From the NCBI GenBank assembly GCA_036939975.1, contig JALLPB010000009.1, positions 1 to 45,814 of the forward strand: a DNA stretch of 45,814 bases, in the 5' to 3' direction. This DNA comes from Cyclostephanos tholiformis. Lineage: Eukaryota; Bacillariophyta; Thalassiosirophyceae; Thalassiosirales; Thalassiosiraceae. Every line of letters starts with the position of its first letter. Within the stretch, counting starts at the first letter, position 1. Below the pieces are notes generated by a model. The model did not search any database and was not told the DNA's origin. It was given only the letters and a program-made list of their open reading frames with translations. The translations under genes were made by a program, and so were the position numbers. Shown here piece after piece: positions 10,901 to 22,168 of the stretch.

Positions 10901-11135
10901 GCAACAGTTCGATCCATCCGTCTTTACGTTGGTTTCACGGGAAGTCAAGATACCACCACGTGGAGGAACGACTAATAAAACAGAGACGAAGCCCTTTCTG
11001 ACTACACTGGTGGTAGAGCAAAGTATTTTGGCTCACGAATTTCCTTCGTTTCCCGTTGATTTGTTTGGCGGCAAAGACTCTCAGTCGTGTAGAAAATTAC
11101 GTTCAATGTTTGGTTATGATGAATCATGTTACTAG
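7982..11135 (+). CDS. RMC1: RMC1/Mic1 homologue (Mon1-Ccz1 regulator)
   Basis: Three exons, 996 aa: 7982-9487, 9572-10529, 10609-11135. The N-terminal two thirds form a divergent beta-propeller-like region; recognisable stretches are 'LDLIVITQTSTLVYNM', 'LNMYGSVYCVEL' and 'SVGVIDNLLCVFSK'. The C-terminal part is the helical Mic1 domain (about 680-990), including 'LLGCGATSRAVKCLLSVGHL' and the FFL..CFLQQFDP block, which align with the end of animal RMC1. Intron 1 (84 nt) has no stop and is in frame; reading through it would create a false membrane segment. Intron 2 (79 nt, GTGAGC...CGCAG) is needed to move into the frame that carries the Mic1 domain. In animals RMC1 is a subunit of the Mon1-Ccz1 exchange factor that activates Rab7 on late endosomes; transfer of that role to diatoms is inferred. 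Confidence 0.82.
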
Positions 11136-11495
11136 TTGCTGTACTCATTCGTCTCAGGGATATCTATGTACCCGTAAATAATGTTATGGTGCTTACGGCC
11201 ATCATATTGTGAAGATAAAATACTGAACGTGTTACGATCAACGTTTGTTTGATTATTGAGATGGGATAATGATGGGGGTGATTTCCTCTATTAGATTCAG
11301 GCATGAGCTGTAACCTGTTTTCGAGGCTACTACCGAATCTCCAAATTTGGATAGCGGAGAGGAATTATTGTGGCGACCAAATTAGATATAATTATCCCAA
11401 CCTGAATGAATACTATTTCTCGGGGGTAAATCTCACAGGAATGAACAGTTGTCATCCCCGCCGATGAATCACTCGGGTGATGAATTAATCGATCC
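11136..11495. other. Intergenic, convergent 3' ends
   Basis: 360 bp between the stop codons of the RMC1 homologue and the RBM34-like gene, which converge. No open frame or structure was recognised; it presumably holds both 3' UTRs and polyadenylation signals. Confidence 0.6.
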
Positions 11496-13048
11496 CTAAA
11501 GTTTCTTCTTTCCCATCCCCTTAACGACGCGATTCTGTAACTTCTTAACTCGCTTATTCGCCTTTTGCGCCGATGCGGCCCTCTTGCTCAATCCCGACGG
11601 CTTGGTCCCGGAATTATAAACCGTCCTCTTCTCGCTACGTGCGCGCCTCCTCCTCGTCGCTCCTCCGTCGGCAATCGAGTCGTCGACCGATATTTTGCGT
11701 TTTTTGGACGATTGCTCCCCTCCCGTCGACGACGACGTGCCCCCCTTAGTCGTGGCCCTACGTCCCTCGAACGATCGCCGTCCCATCGACTTCCTTTCCG
11801 AATACGATCCATCCCCCCCCCCCCCCCCCCTCTTACCCTTGAATCGTTTCCCGCATATCATCACCCTCAACTCTCGTTTCATGTAAGTCGTGCCATGCGC
11901 GCGCATCGCGCTCGATATCAACGTGCCATCCCTGAGGGTGACATAACCGAATCCCTTGCATTTCTGCGTATCGCCATCGCGAACGATTCGCACTCCGGAT
12001 ATGGCGCATCCCTCCCCCTCGTTCAGGTCCTCACCATTCGTCAATATACGACCGAAGTGCTCGCGCAACGTCTCCTCGTCGGCGCCGTATGGCAAATTCC
12101 CGACGAATACGCTCCTCGATGGATCGACGGTGGGATCCGCCCCATCCACGCGTAGGGTGTGATTTTCGTACGACATGTTGTTCATCGAAAGCGCCACATC
12201 GACGGATTCGATCGATTCGAATACGACGTACCCCTGCGCCGACCTCTTCGACGTACCGTCGATGGATACCTTGCCCGTATTGGCGCATACCTTGCGCATC
12301 ATGTTCTGCGATGTGGTTATCCCCCACCCGACCGGTTGAGGAACGAGGGGAAGCGATTCGTGTTAGTAATATATATATGTTGCACGTCGAAAACGAACGA
12401 AGGAACGATACCATATATATATATATATATATATATATCGCATATGCATCCTCTCACCTGATTGCCTGCCTGTTCGGGCGGTAGCTTCACGCCCATTACC
12501 GCCAACGAACGCAACCGAGTACTGGATATCTTGCCGCATTTCTTGAAAATGTTCGTAAGTGCGCGTCGAGTTATATGGGGCGGCAAGTTTCCAACGAAGA
12601 TGGTACGCGACTTCTCATCCTCCTCCTCGGCCTTACTTCGCGACGACGCCTCCGCCGCAAGTCGTTTCGTCGTCGTTTTCTCGTCAATCGTCGTCTCGTC
12701 GTCGGGGGAGTGGATCGTTCGTGAGGAGTATGCGACGTCCCCTCCATCCGGGGACGTCGGCCCCACGTCATCGCGGTCTCCGCCGTGATTGTCCTCATCG
12801 GCAATATCGACGGGGGATTCGTCATCATCCCTCCCTCCCCCCCCCCGCCCCCCCCGTCCCCCCGTCCCCTCCTCGACGTCAGCCTCCTCCCTAGCGGACG
12901 CGGACCGGTCCTTGCGCACGACTAGCGGCGCCGCCACGACGACCTTCGAACCGAACAGGTCGTCGATGCCATGATTTTCGTTATTCGATGATGATGCGTC
13001 GGCCGTTCGTTGCGTCGTACCGCCGAAGATGCTATTTAGCAGCGACAT
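11496..13048 (-). CDS. RBM34: RBM34/Nop12-type nucleolar RNA-binding protein, two RRMs
   Basis: Two exons, 466 aa: 13048-12458 and 12305-11496; intron 152 nt, phase 0. The ATG at 13048 starts 'MSLLNSIFGG'. The N-terminal region (about 20-145) is acidic and disordered. RRM1 (about 148-260) has RNP2 'RTIFVGNLPP' and RNP1-like 'AQGYVVFES', and the intron splits it. RRM2 (about 262-355) has 'RSVFVGNLPYG' and 'CKGFGYVTL'. The tail is Lys/Arg-rich, ending 'RVVKGMGKKKL', as expected for a nucleolar protein. Yeast Nop12 acts in 25S rRNA and 60S maturation; the same role is inferred here. A run of 18 C at 11813-11830 (+ strand) encodes a Gly tract and is a risk for sequencing or replication slippage. 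Confidence 0.88.
12413..12438. repeat. (AT)13 microsatellite in RBM34-like intron
   Basis: 26 nt of pure AT inside the only intron of the RBM34-like gene, near its 5' splice site at 12457/12458. Confidence 0.95.
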
Positions 13049-13352
13049 AGGATGCGCGTTTCGAGGGGGCGGGGAGGGGGGTTTGGGTTTTCGTTTTTCG
13101 TTAATATTTATTATTGTGTTGTTGTTTCTTGTTGTTGTATTTTTTTGGGTGGCTGGCGGGCGGGGGGGATGGAAGTGGCGTATCTTGTCTACATACGGAG
13201 GAATTCGAAACACACACACCAGGAATAGGAATTAGTAACTGTTGACTTTCTCCACAACCCTGACACCTGCTCTCGTCTGACACCTCCGTCCCTTGCTCTT
13301 GAAAAAAACGCACAAAACGGATCCACCGACCGACCATGAAATAAGTAATTTT
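13049..13352. promoter_or_regulatory. Divergent promoter region, RBM34-like / HSL-like
   Basis: 304 bp between opposite start codons. It contains a G-rich then T/GTT-rich stretch (13065-13165), which is probably the RBM34-like 5' UTR, and no recognised gene. The HSL-like frame is open back to 13293, but only from a TTG. Confidence 0.5.
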
Positions 13353-16300
13353 ATGGAAATCAGTAGTAGTAATAGGGCACGCCTCGGCCGAGGAGCAAAA
13401 AATAACTCGAAGCACTACGATATTATAGACATGGTCGGATCAAATAATCCAAATGATCATCATTACGCCATCGATGCCGCCAAGCTCGTCGAGAAATGCC
13501 GTTCGTTGCTTCGCTCTATATTGGATATGATGGAATCCGAATTCTCCACACGCGTATTCCAGCGTCGTGCGTATCAATTGGCGGCATTGTACGACGGTAA
13601 GGGGGGCACGGGGAGCTCGTTGGATCTCTGTCATTCGAAAGTCAGTCGCACAATCCAATCACGTCGCGACCTCAAACATCAACTTTCTCTCTCTCTCTCG
13701 CATGACAGTGCTCAAATGCGTCGACCGACTCATACATACCCACCTGCTCGACTTGTTGGATCGCGAGATGGAATTTTTATCGAGCATCGATCACGATATG
13801 AAAAATGCGAGGCAACAGTTAAAACAATTCTTCGGAGAGCATGCCGAATTCCCAACGTTGATGGACACCGTCAAGACGCTCCAATGCGCGGTGAGGGTGG
13901 CATCGGATTATCGCGTCGGTTATCACGGGGCCTTACATCCGACCATCAACCCGATTCGTACGAGCATTTACTCCATGCCCCCTCTTACCGTTGGATGTCA
14001 TCATCATTCATTGTCAATCGATGATCCCGTCGAGGACGATAATCATGCCCAGGGCTGGTATAGCGGTAGGGGCTCTCCGACTCCGACTGCTAGTCCCCCC
14101 GAATCCTATCAAGTGCAAAACTTGACCGGATGTGGAGGAGGAGGGAAAGGCTTTACGGATTTTCCATTTTCTCCCCCGGGGCCGAACGGCGGGAATAACA
14201 GCAAATACTATCCGTCGTGGAGTTCGAAGGACTCAAGCTTATTCCGCCTGATCGTGTCGTTGCAGCTTTGCCTCGTGAGAATCGAGGAGGCCAACTCGGT
14301 ACTTTGCAACGGGAAGGCTCGAGTTGCCGCGAGGTGCGAAGATCGATCTCGATCGGGATCCTCCGAATCGAAACAATCGGGATTGGATTGCGGCAGAAAC
14401 GGCGGCGACGGCGATGGGTTGAACTTCTTGTCCGCCAGGACCGATAGCGAGACGACGAAAGCCACGGTCCAACCGTTCCGCTGGAAGAGGTCGCGAATTT
14501 CGGCAATGGCAGGCGTCGCCGCTGGCGGTGCCCTCGCGCTGATGCTAAGATCCAAAAATTCCCCCCGTCACGAGCAATGTAAGATTCTAAGCCTGGCGGG
14601 CAGGGCGGCCTTGGGGGCCGCTGCCGCGTCTTACATACGGAGAAGATGGAGGATAATCTGCATCGACGCGAGAGTGGCCGACTCGGCCGCTGCAACCGAG
14701 GACTGGATCTTTGATTGGATCTGCCTGGTGAATAATAATGGATCTGATCTCGATGCTCGAAATGCGGGGTATAAACAGCTCTTGCTGCCGAGAAAGGTTG
14801 GTGCATCCCACCCGATTGAATGCCGAATATAACGTCGCGTTCCATATATTAATCCCATGCCCTTCATCCTTTTTACAGTCTGTACTTTGGTACTCCAATG
14901 GAAGGATAAGATTTCAACTCATGAAACGCGGGATGAATTTGTTGTATGCATCTATTGGCAAAGCGGTAGAAATAACCAAAGGTCGGGAAATATCCGAGTC
15001 ATCCAGATCATCAGGTCTATGGACTTTCGTAGTGGCATCCCTCGCGGCGAGTTACTACAATTGCATCGGCCCCGCAGCGGCATCTGCATCGGCATTGGCG
15101 AATTCGCCGTCATCTGTCATCCAAAATGCGTGGGGTATGGTTTCATTTCCCGCGGTTAAAAAAGCTTCGCTCGAGGCAACTCGGATATTAAAAGGTGCGG
15201 CCATCGCGGATCGAGTTGAGATTTGCGGAGGTAAGAAGGGGTAGTGAATGGATTCTTTCAATTCGATATCGCGGGCATTACAACTCACGGTTGGATTGAT
15301 TTTGCAGTCTCCTGTTTCGTACTGTCACAAGATGCGGTTCCAGAGCTGTCATCGGGATTGAGACGGTACCATCGACGACAGGAACGAGAGGACGCTAGAC
15401 TCGGTACGATTCACGAAATGACCCACCACCGTACATCCTCTGCCAATGTGAAGGGATACTTAACACGGAACGTCATCTTGCACCTCACCGGTGGTGGATT
15501 CTTCGCGCATACTATAGCGGGAGACCTTCCATATTTGCTGGACTGGAGTTCCTCTAGTAAAGCTGTTGTGATTATCCCGGAATATTCTCTTTCTCCGAAT
15601 AAGTACCCCAAAGCCATAAACGAGGTGACACGACTTTATCGAGCTCTACGACTCGGTGAGGCTGCAGTTCTACTAGGATTCCAACCAGATCGCATCATCG
15701 TATCTGGGGAATCGGTTGGCGGGAATCTGGCCGCGGCTCTTTGTGTATCCATTATTATGGATAATCAGGAGAACCAAAATGCAGAACTGACGCCTCACAA
15801 ATGTGATGAAATGGTCAGTGATGTTGACAGCGAAAACGAGGATCCATATGCCGATGAGGGCGTGGGTATCGATATACCTGACGCATTGTTGCTTTGCTGT
15901 CCGGCATTAAATTTGTCACTGGACTCGACTCCTTCGCGTATAGTTGGTGCCAATGACCCGGTATTACCGAGCGCATTAATATCAACAATAAGCTCCTCTT
16001 ATTTGGGCGGATGCCCTCCAACAGATCCCATTGCATCTCCATATTTTGCGACAGATGTAGTGCTATGCAATTTCCCTCCTACTCTAATATTCACCTCTGA
16101 AGACGACCCACTCCTGGATGACTCGGTTTCATTCAACGGACGCTTAAGGAGCGCTGGTGTATCCAGTAAATTGCGTGCTGTGCATGACCTACCGCATGCA
16201 TTTTGGGGTAAGTTTGCGTATTTTGGCAATGTTTCTTCATCGACTATTTTTGTGCATATCGCCCTGATTTTGCAATTCTAGCATTGAGCACCGCCGGAAT

Positions 16301-16373
16301 CCCAGAAGCTCGTCAGGTACAAAAAGAGTGTCAATGCTGGATATCTAAGGTGCTAAAATCTAGCGCATCATGA
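13353..16373 (+). CDS. Hormone-sensitive-lipase-like alpha/beta hydrolase
   Basis: Five exons, 891 aa: 13353-13596, 13709-14796, 14879-15230, 15308-16207, 16282-16373; introns 112, 82, 77 and 74 nt, phases consistent. The N-terminal half is long and helical (for example 'LALYDVLKCVDRLIHTHLL' and a stretch ending 'HDMKNARQQLKQFFGEH') and resembles the HSL N-terminal domain, with a Gly/Ser/Pro-rich linker (about 230-300). The C-terminal catalytic domain has the oxyanion loop 'HLTGGGFFAHT' (about 620-630), nucleophile Ser697 in 'GESVGGN', a likely acid in 'TSEDDPLLDDS', and His in 'HDLPHAFW'. In HSL proper the loop is HGGGF; here the His is Thr. An acidic insertion (DVDSENEDPYADEG) follows the nucleophile. 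Probable substrates are acylglycerols or steryl esters, so the role would be in lipid-droplet turnover; this is inferred from the family. Confidence 0.85.
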
Positions 16374-16561
16374 TGCATTAGGAAGACTGTACTCTTCAAA
16401 CGCGCAATCTCCGCCTGGTAATCGCTCGGAACGGCATCTTTAGTTTTGTTGGACAGCGCAACAGTGCTCTATTTTATCGTTTATAGCTGCAATAGAAACC
16501 TCTGAGTCCTCCTAGGAAGTTTGAAACTACTTGAGAAACGATCTGCGCATTATGGAATAGG
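16374..16561. other. Short convergent intergenic region
   Basis: 188 bp between the stop codons of the HSL-like gene and the Cys/His module gene. Nothing recognised beyond 3' UTR sequence. Confidence 0.6.
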
Positions 16562-19500
16562 TCAAGCATTTCTGTGGAGACGCTCCCATACCGCCTCAAA
16601 GAATTGTTTTTGCGATCCCTTCGGCAGCGAGTGCTTGAGCATTTGATGAGCTTCCCGCTTCTCATTAAGCTGTCTCTTAATTTCCTCCGGAACTCGTGTG
16701 CACGACATGAGATGGTTTGGAATGTGGGCATAATTTCCTGTGACGTGTTAAGGAGGAATGTTAGAAGCTGGGATGACTAAACCTTTTTCCATGGTATTAA
16801 TCGCTCACCAGCCAAGATTTCCGCCGTGCGATAAAAGAATCGTCGTGAGTTTGATTCTCCAGAGCACCAGATGCACGCAAGACCGGGAAATCCGAACTCA
16901 AAACTGCCCCGTGAACCACTTCCGGAGTTGTCCAATTTGCACGGGCGAACCTGCAACAGCAGCAGTGGCAGAATAGTGGGTACTATGTCACAGACTAAAG
17001 ACAATTCTTCACCTATCAGCTCACCTGCTGCATTGTGAAGAGAGTGAAATCCGTCACCAACCTTGCATCACTTGCAGTTACGACACTCATGGTGGGATCA
17101 TAAATCTCATGTGCAGCTATAGGTGCTGCCTTTTTGGCAGGAATTTTCGAAGCCTCCATCATTCGCTGCCAAACTCGATTCATGCACATATCGTGTTCTC
17201 CACCCAGCTTTTGAATTTGATACTCATGCGTAAGCATGTAGCTAGCAATTTGCGTCTTGACTGTTGAAGGACACTCATTGCATGAACACAGGTGACTCGC
17301 TATTGTGAGCAACAGATCTCCGAGATGTTCGGCGGCGCTGGTAAAGAATTTTCGGCCGACTGGTGTTATCATGCAGTGGCGACAAATGAGGCCTGGAAAT
17401 CCAATCTCGCGTGAGGATTCCTCGCCGGCCTCATCAAACGACGCGCTTGGCTCAAATGTTTGATGTGGCTCTACCTGTAAAAGAGTGAAGTAAGCCAAGT
17501 CTGATGTCGATGTTTTTTCCGTATCTTGGATGAGGTGGGGAGGAACTAGTAATTGCAGTGGAGCATTCAATGCAGGATCACTATCGATGCCATAGCTTTC
17601 ATCTTCTTCGTCATCCGATTCTTGGCAGCCATGGATCCTTTCCCAAACAAGATCAATAAATATCTTGTGATAGCCTTGCTTCAGCTGCGACTTTTGCCTG
17701 TTTCGGGTCACCTTTAATTCCTCGAGGCGTACCTTCACATCGGTAGGGCACGCGCTGCATTCACCCAAATGTGACGGAATGTGCGAAAAACTGTTGCGCA
17801 AGTGATCCGCGGAAGTGTAAAAGAATCTTCGCTCATTAGGGCACCCTGCACAATGGGTGCAAGCCAATCCCGCGAATCCGACGGGACATGCTCCCCTACT
17901 TCCGCCCGACTTGGTAAGGTAGCATTTCTTTAGCTGGGATACGACGAAGAACGCATACTCCGTAGTGTATTGCTGGTCCTCTTGATAACAAAGTTGGCCG
18001 TCTTCAACACCAACCTTAACTGAATTCAAAGCTCTCGTGCTCCTTCCTGAAGATCTTTTGCCGTCCCACTTGACTTTGATGGTGGGAACCCCCTCGCCAT
18101 AATACGGCTCAATGGTAGCAGAACGTGGAATCGCGAGGGGTTTGTCACCGGTGCAGTTCTTGAGATGCCATTCAATTTTTTCTCTTGGGGGCTCTCCTAC
18201 GCTATGAACTACAGATCCCTTTGCCCTGTAATCAAACGGGATTGACCTGCAGCCATCACATTCCCAGAAGTACTCTGTTTCACTTGGGATGAAGGGTCGC
18301 GATTCAATATTGATATCATCTTTCAACTTTGCCAATACCGAAGCAATGCAATTGCTATCAACTGCATTTGACTCATGGAACGAGATTCTTATGGACTCAT
18401 GGGACGTGGACGGATTTCTTTGAACGATGTCATCATCTACGAGATCAGAGCCGGCCTCCGTCCCTACTTCCCAACAAATGCCCGAATTAATGTCGTCTGT
18501 GATGCCGAAATGCTTCGCAAGTTTCTTGCAGTACACATCTAGGCCTACGCGTCCATTCGTCCGAGTTTGTAGATTCGAAGTTTTCTTAGTTTCGATCATT
18601 TGCTGGACTACCTCGGGCTGAACGAATGGACATTTCCCCCAGCTAAAATGACGTACACCAATAGTCCCAAGACCAGATGAGATTGATCCGATGGTGCTCG
18701 GAAAGAACGTCGCAGCGGTAACGTGTTGCGGGTGATCTTTACAATGAATGCAACGAAGACCCACCCTGTTATCCGACGACGGGTAGTAAAACTCAATGTG
18801 ACGAACGAGTAAATTATTGTAGTCGGACAAAACACTTTCTCCACCCTGTGGCACAAGATTAATCGACGGATGTCTCTTTGCTGGGATTTTAAAGCTATCA
18901 TCATCCTCTTTTTTATTCTCATTCAACGGTGGATAAAACGCCAAGCTGGTCAGCGCATTGGCTGCTTCGGACATTTGCGCCTTAAGTAGCTCGTCTGATT
19001 TCTGCTGTGCGCCATGGATTCTTTGGCACTGAATTTCATGCGCCTGGGCTTCGTCAAACGTTTCAAATGAACAGGATTTACAAACGTCGCACGTCCATCT
19101 TTCGACAAACATGGTCGGAGGCGCAGTCATTGACTTGATGTCTGCATTTATCGCGGTGGAAGTCGGTAGCGAAAAATGAGGGGGCTTTTTGTGCACCTGC
19201 GGTTCAGCGGTAGGCATCTTCAAGTCAAGTTCATTTGTCGAGTGCCCTAGAAGCATGGCGGATGGCTCAGGAACTGGCACCTCGTGTGCAGTTCGAAACA
19301 TGGCAAGGTCATATGCATCATCATTTTCCATGAAGGCCACTTTGGCGGACGGAAGCTGCCAAGGTGCAACTTCTAATTTAGCTTGGTGTGGAAAATTTAC
19401 GGTGGCTACTGTATCATCACCCTCGCCGAGAAGGGATGAAACAAATTTGTCATCGTTGTCGTCTTCTTCCGGATAAGTCACCGCTCGAGGAATATCCTTC

Positions 19501-19610
19501 GACAACTTATCCTGGAAGGCATCATCCCATGCTTCTTCCTCCCTAGATCTCTTCTTGAATATACTCAAGGAATCCTCTGGGTGATCGTTAATGGCGAAGA
19601 AATCATCCAT
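16562..19610 (-). CDS. Repeated Cys/His zinc-module protein, diatom type
   Basis: Three exons, 967 aa: 19610-17025, 16950-16809, 16737-16562; introns 74 and 71 nt. The first ATG (MDDFFAINDH) is at 19610; the longer frame starts at TTG. A C2H2-like finger lies near 175-200 (CDVCKSC...HEIQCQRIH). Then come repeats of a module of about 100 residues: G-F-x-G-L-x-C-x-H-C, 'RxFFxxxAxxL', 'HIPSHLxxCxxCP', then a helix ending 'VWERIH'. Two copies are complete (about 590-690 and 745-840), a divergent copy lies near 290-345, and the last copy spans exons 2 and 3. In the last copy the second Cys of the final CxxC is lost (SCTRVP). Splicing is required to complete it. Function unknown; zinc binding and protein or nucleic-acid contact are inferred. 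Confidence 0.82.
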
Positions 19611-19879
19611 ACTTTTGTGTGCCCTCCGCTTCCCCCAAGTGTGAGGAAAAAACAAAGCCAAATTAAAAAAAAATCAAATTAAAAAATATTCACTGGTGAG
19701 TTATATCAACGATGATAAGTAGTAACTACAATACAAGACTGTCCAACGACGTAAAAGCATCAAACCAGACTTCATTCTATAGCGAGACACTGCTGATCAT
19801 TCTTCTGGTGTTTGATCACTGAGCATCTCCTGGCGGACCTCCATACAAGCCAATAATTGCAATTTAAAACCCCATCGCA

Positions 19880-21038
19880 TTATTCCCATTTGTCCTCACG
19901 AAGAACTGCGAAAAGAAAACAAAGCTAACGTAAGAATATATACTACTTGAGAACTGCATTCATAAGAACAAATGTTCAAAAAAGCACCTTGTGAAGACTT
20001 CTTTCTTGCGCCGAGTTCATCCATCTCATGCCAAAGCTGATCGCCGCCCATTTCCAAAAACCGTCCACCATATTCCTTAACCCTCCTCACTAGCACCTGG
20101 GACAACTGAAATTTTTCCTCACGTGTTGTGTTCTCGTTGCGATACAATGCTCTCAGCGTTCTAGCTTCGTCTCTAAATCTTTTGTTTCCTTCGTGGCGAT
20201 TAGTCAGCCCGCCCCTACCACGGAGAACGTCCAACTCATTAGGAACTAGTATTCCCAATATAGTCTTAGCACTGCACTTCTTTGTATTCGTTGTTCGTGA
20301 AGAACAATGCTTATTTTCCTTCGTTGCTCGTGAAGCACGATGCTTCTTCTCACTTGGGATGGCGGACATACCGTTGCAATAATCATTTACGCCAAGTCTT
20401 TCGCTTTTGAGTTGGGCAGCAAAGACATTTGCATCCACAGCAGGCTCATCATTGTATAATTTTCGCGAGTTCGCATTTAGATCATTGAACCCAGTTGCCA
20501 TGGAAGTCATTTCCTCAATATGAATCTTGACATGATTCCTCCTTGCGAAATCATGAGAATGCTCAGATTGAGTCGCCATCGAAATCACTTCGTCGGCGTG
20601 AGCTGTTCTGGCTAAGACGTTGGCGTTGGACAGAGGTAGAGGAGGTGGGAGAGGCGGAGGGCTCCAGCTGCTATCGCTGTTGGGCGGCGACAAGTGTTGA
20701 CCTGGATAACGTGAATTTAGCTCCTGAGAAGGATAGGTTTGGTGAAGACGTGCATGACGTGAATTTAGTTCCCGAGAAGGATAGGCTTGATGTCCTGCCA
20801 TTTGGACGGTGCTGGTGGGCCTGCCCGAGCGCTTGATTGGCGAGATCGACCAAACTGAGCCCGGTGTGAGAGCGGTGCGATAAATAGAAGAATCGTATTC
20901 AAATCCGGGAGATCCGAAGTATTCAAGTTGGCCGACATTATCAGGCCAATCATTACAATGATTATGAGACGTGTTAGCGATGGCGCCCGATTCTGGCGGC
21001 TGAATGGTAGGAGGTCGTTCGTTCGTGCGATGCGCCAT
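19880..21038 (-). CDS. DUF6824-domain protein, diatom-expanded family
   Basis: Two exons, 358 aa: 21038-19988 and 19905-19880; intron 82 nt, phase 1. The last coding exon is only 26 nt and restores the family ending '(S)SQVLREDK', which supports the splice. The domain lies at about 265-355: 'NELDVLRGRGGLTNRHEGN', 'KRFRDEARTL', 'GGRFLEM', 'WHEMDELGARKKSSQ'. The N-terminal 260 residues are low-complexity and Ser/Asn/Pro-rich with a short repeat 'YPS(R/Q)ELNSR' and Lys/Ser-rich stretches (SRATKENKHCSSRTTNTKK). Proteins of this type are probably nuclear and DNA-associated, but no role is established. Upstream of the ATG the frame stays open to 21146 from a TTG, and that extension would look like a signal peptide; it is taken as 5' UTR. 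Confidence 0.85.
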
Positions 21039-22168
21039 CTTGTTGGCTTCAGCGGATAGAAACGTTGTCGACAGTAATAGAGTTGAGACCAAATAATAAT
21101 AATAATGCAGAGTAAAACCAGATTGCAGGGCGCCAAAGCTAAGCAACTTGCGTGGCCGTTGTCAAACTTTTCCCCGGGCCGGAGGGTGGAAGAAAACGGC
21201 AATCAATTTGATCTTCGCATGATTGATTATTAATATTTTATGCGCAGTCTCTGGATCATGCATTCCCAACGAGACTTTTTGGTGAGATTTGTCTCAAAAG
21301 TATTGACTGCACCCATATATACAATGAACCGATGCACATGATCAACCTTCGCTGTCTAAAGTGCGAGAGATCTACCGGCTTCATTCTAAATAATGTGTGT
21401 GATTCAGAAACAGGGGAGAAAGTTCGCCTTGGACCGCAGAATGTATAAGTTTTGGCAGCCGCGTGCTCTCATGTTCATTGTTTTGGCAGCCGCGTGCTCT
21501 CATGTTCATTGTTTCCCCCCCCCAAACCGAGGATTCGAGGTATCGTTACATCACGCCCGATTTACTCATCATGCTTTTTTTGAAGAATCATGCCGTCCGT
21601 AATAACCGACCAGCGTGATGTGCATTTGAAGGGATGGCACTGTCCCTTTGCCGCGGAGGGCGACCCCCCACGCCCGATGACCTCGAGTCGACGGTCGCAT
21701 CGCGCGGTTGCGTTAGAACGCCGTTCTAGAAGATATTTTTCAGTATGACAGCGAGGGAGACCGGTAAGTAGTAGATACATCTCGAATAATCATTCGGAGG
21801 CAGTTCAATCATAGCCAGCTCCCGGTCGGTCGGCGTCGTGCGAGCGGCTCCTATTCCCGTTCATCTAACCTCCTTACCACTCTAGCTAACACTTGGCACG
21901 CACAAAAACGGCGCCGCAGAAACACCTAGTAGGGTTTCGACAGCGCAAGGTATTTAGATAAGTAATAGAGAGCGCTGGTTGGAAAGTATGGCATACTAAG
22001 AGTATGGCAAGTCGGCTGTTTGTGTGTTGGTGGTCGTGATTTACACAACACCATATAGTTCTCTTTGTTATATCTCGGGGTATGGTATTTACTCTTCGTA
22101 CAATTATCGTACTTCTTACCCGACCTTGATTGACAACCAACACACTACCTAATCCATTATCATGAAGA
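21039..22168. other. 1.1-kb divergent intergenic region
   Basis: Lies between the start codons of the DUF6824 gene (-) and the class 3 lipase gene (+). It holds a perfect 31-bp tandem duplication (21450-21511) and a 15-bp palindrome TAGAACG-C-CGTTCTA (21714-21728). No supported coding region; the frame 21393-21602 runs through the duplication and shifts meaning between the two copies. Confidence 0.55.
21450..21511. repeat. Perfect 31-bp tandem duplication
   Basis: Two adjacent identical units, 21450-21480 and 21481-21511, starting TTTTGGCAGCCGCG and ending GTTCATTG. The unit is not a multiple of three, which argues against coding. Confidence 0.95.

Noticed and set aside
14153..14845. 230-codon antisense frame across the HSL-like gene
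   Set aside because: Shadow of exon 2; the sense frame carries the family signal and correct splice phases.
21039..21146. Signal-peptide-like extension before the DUF6824 protein
   Set aside because: The frame begins with TTG; the first ATG is at 21038, and the family is not expected to be secreted.
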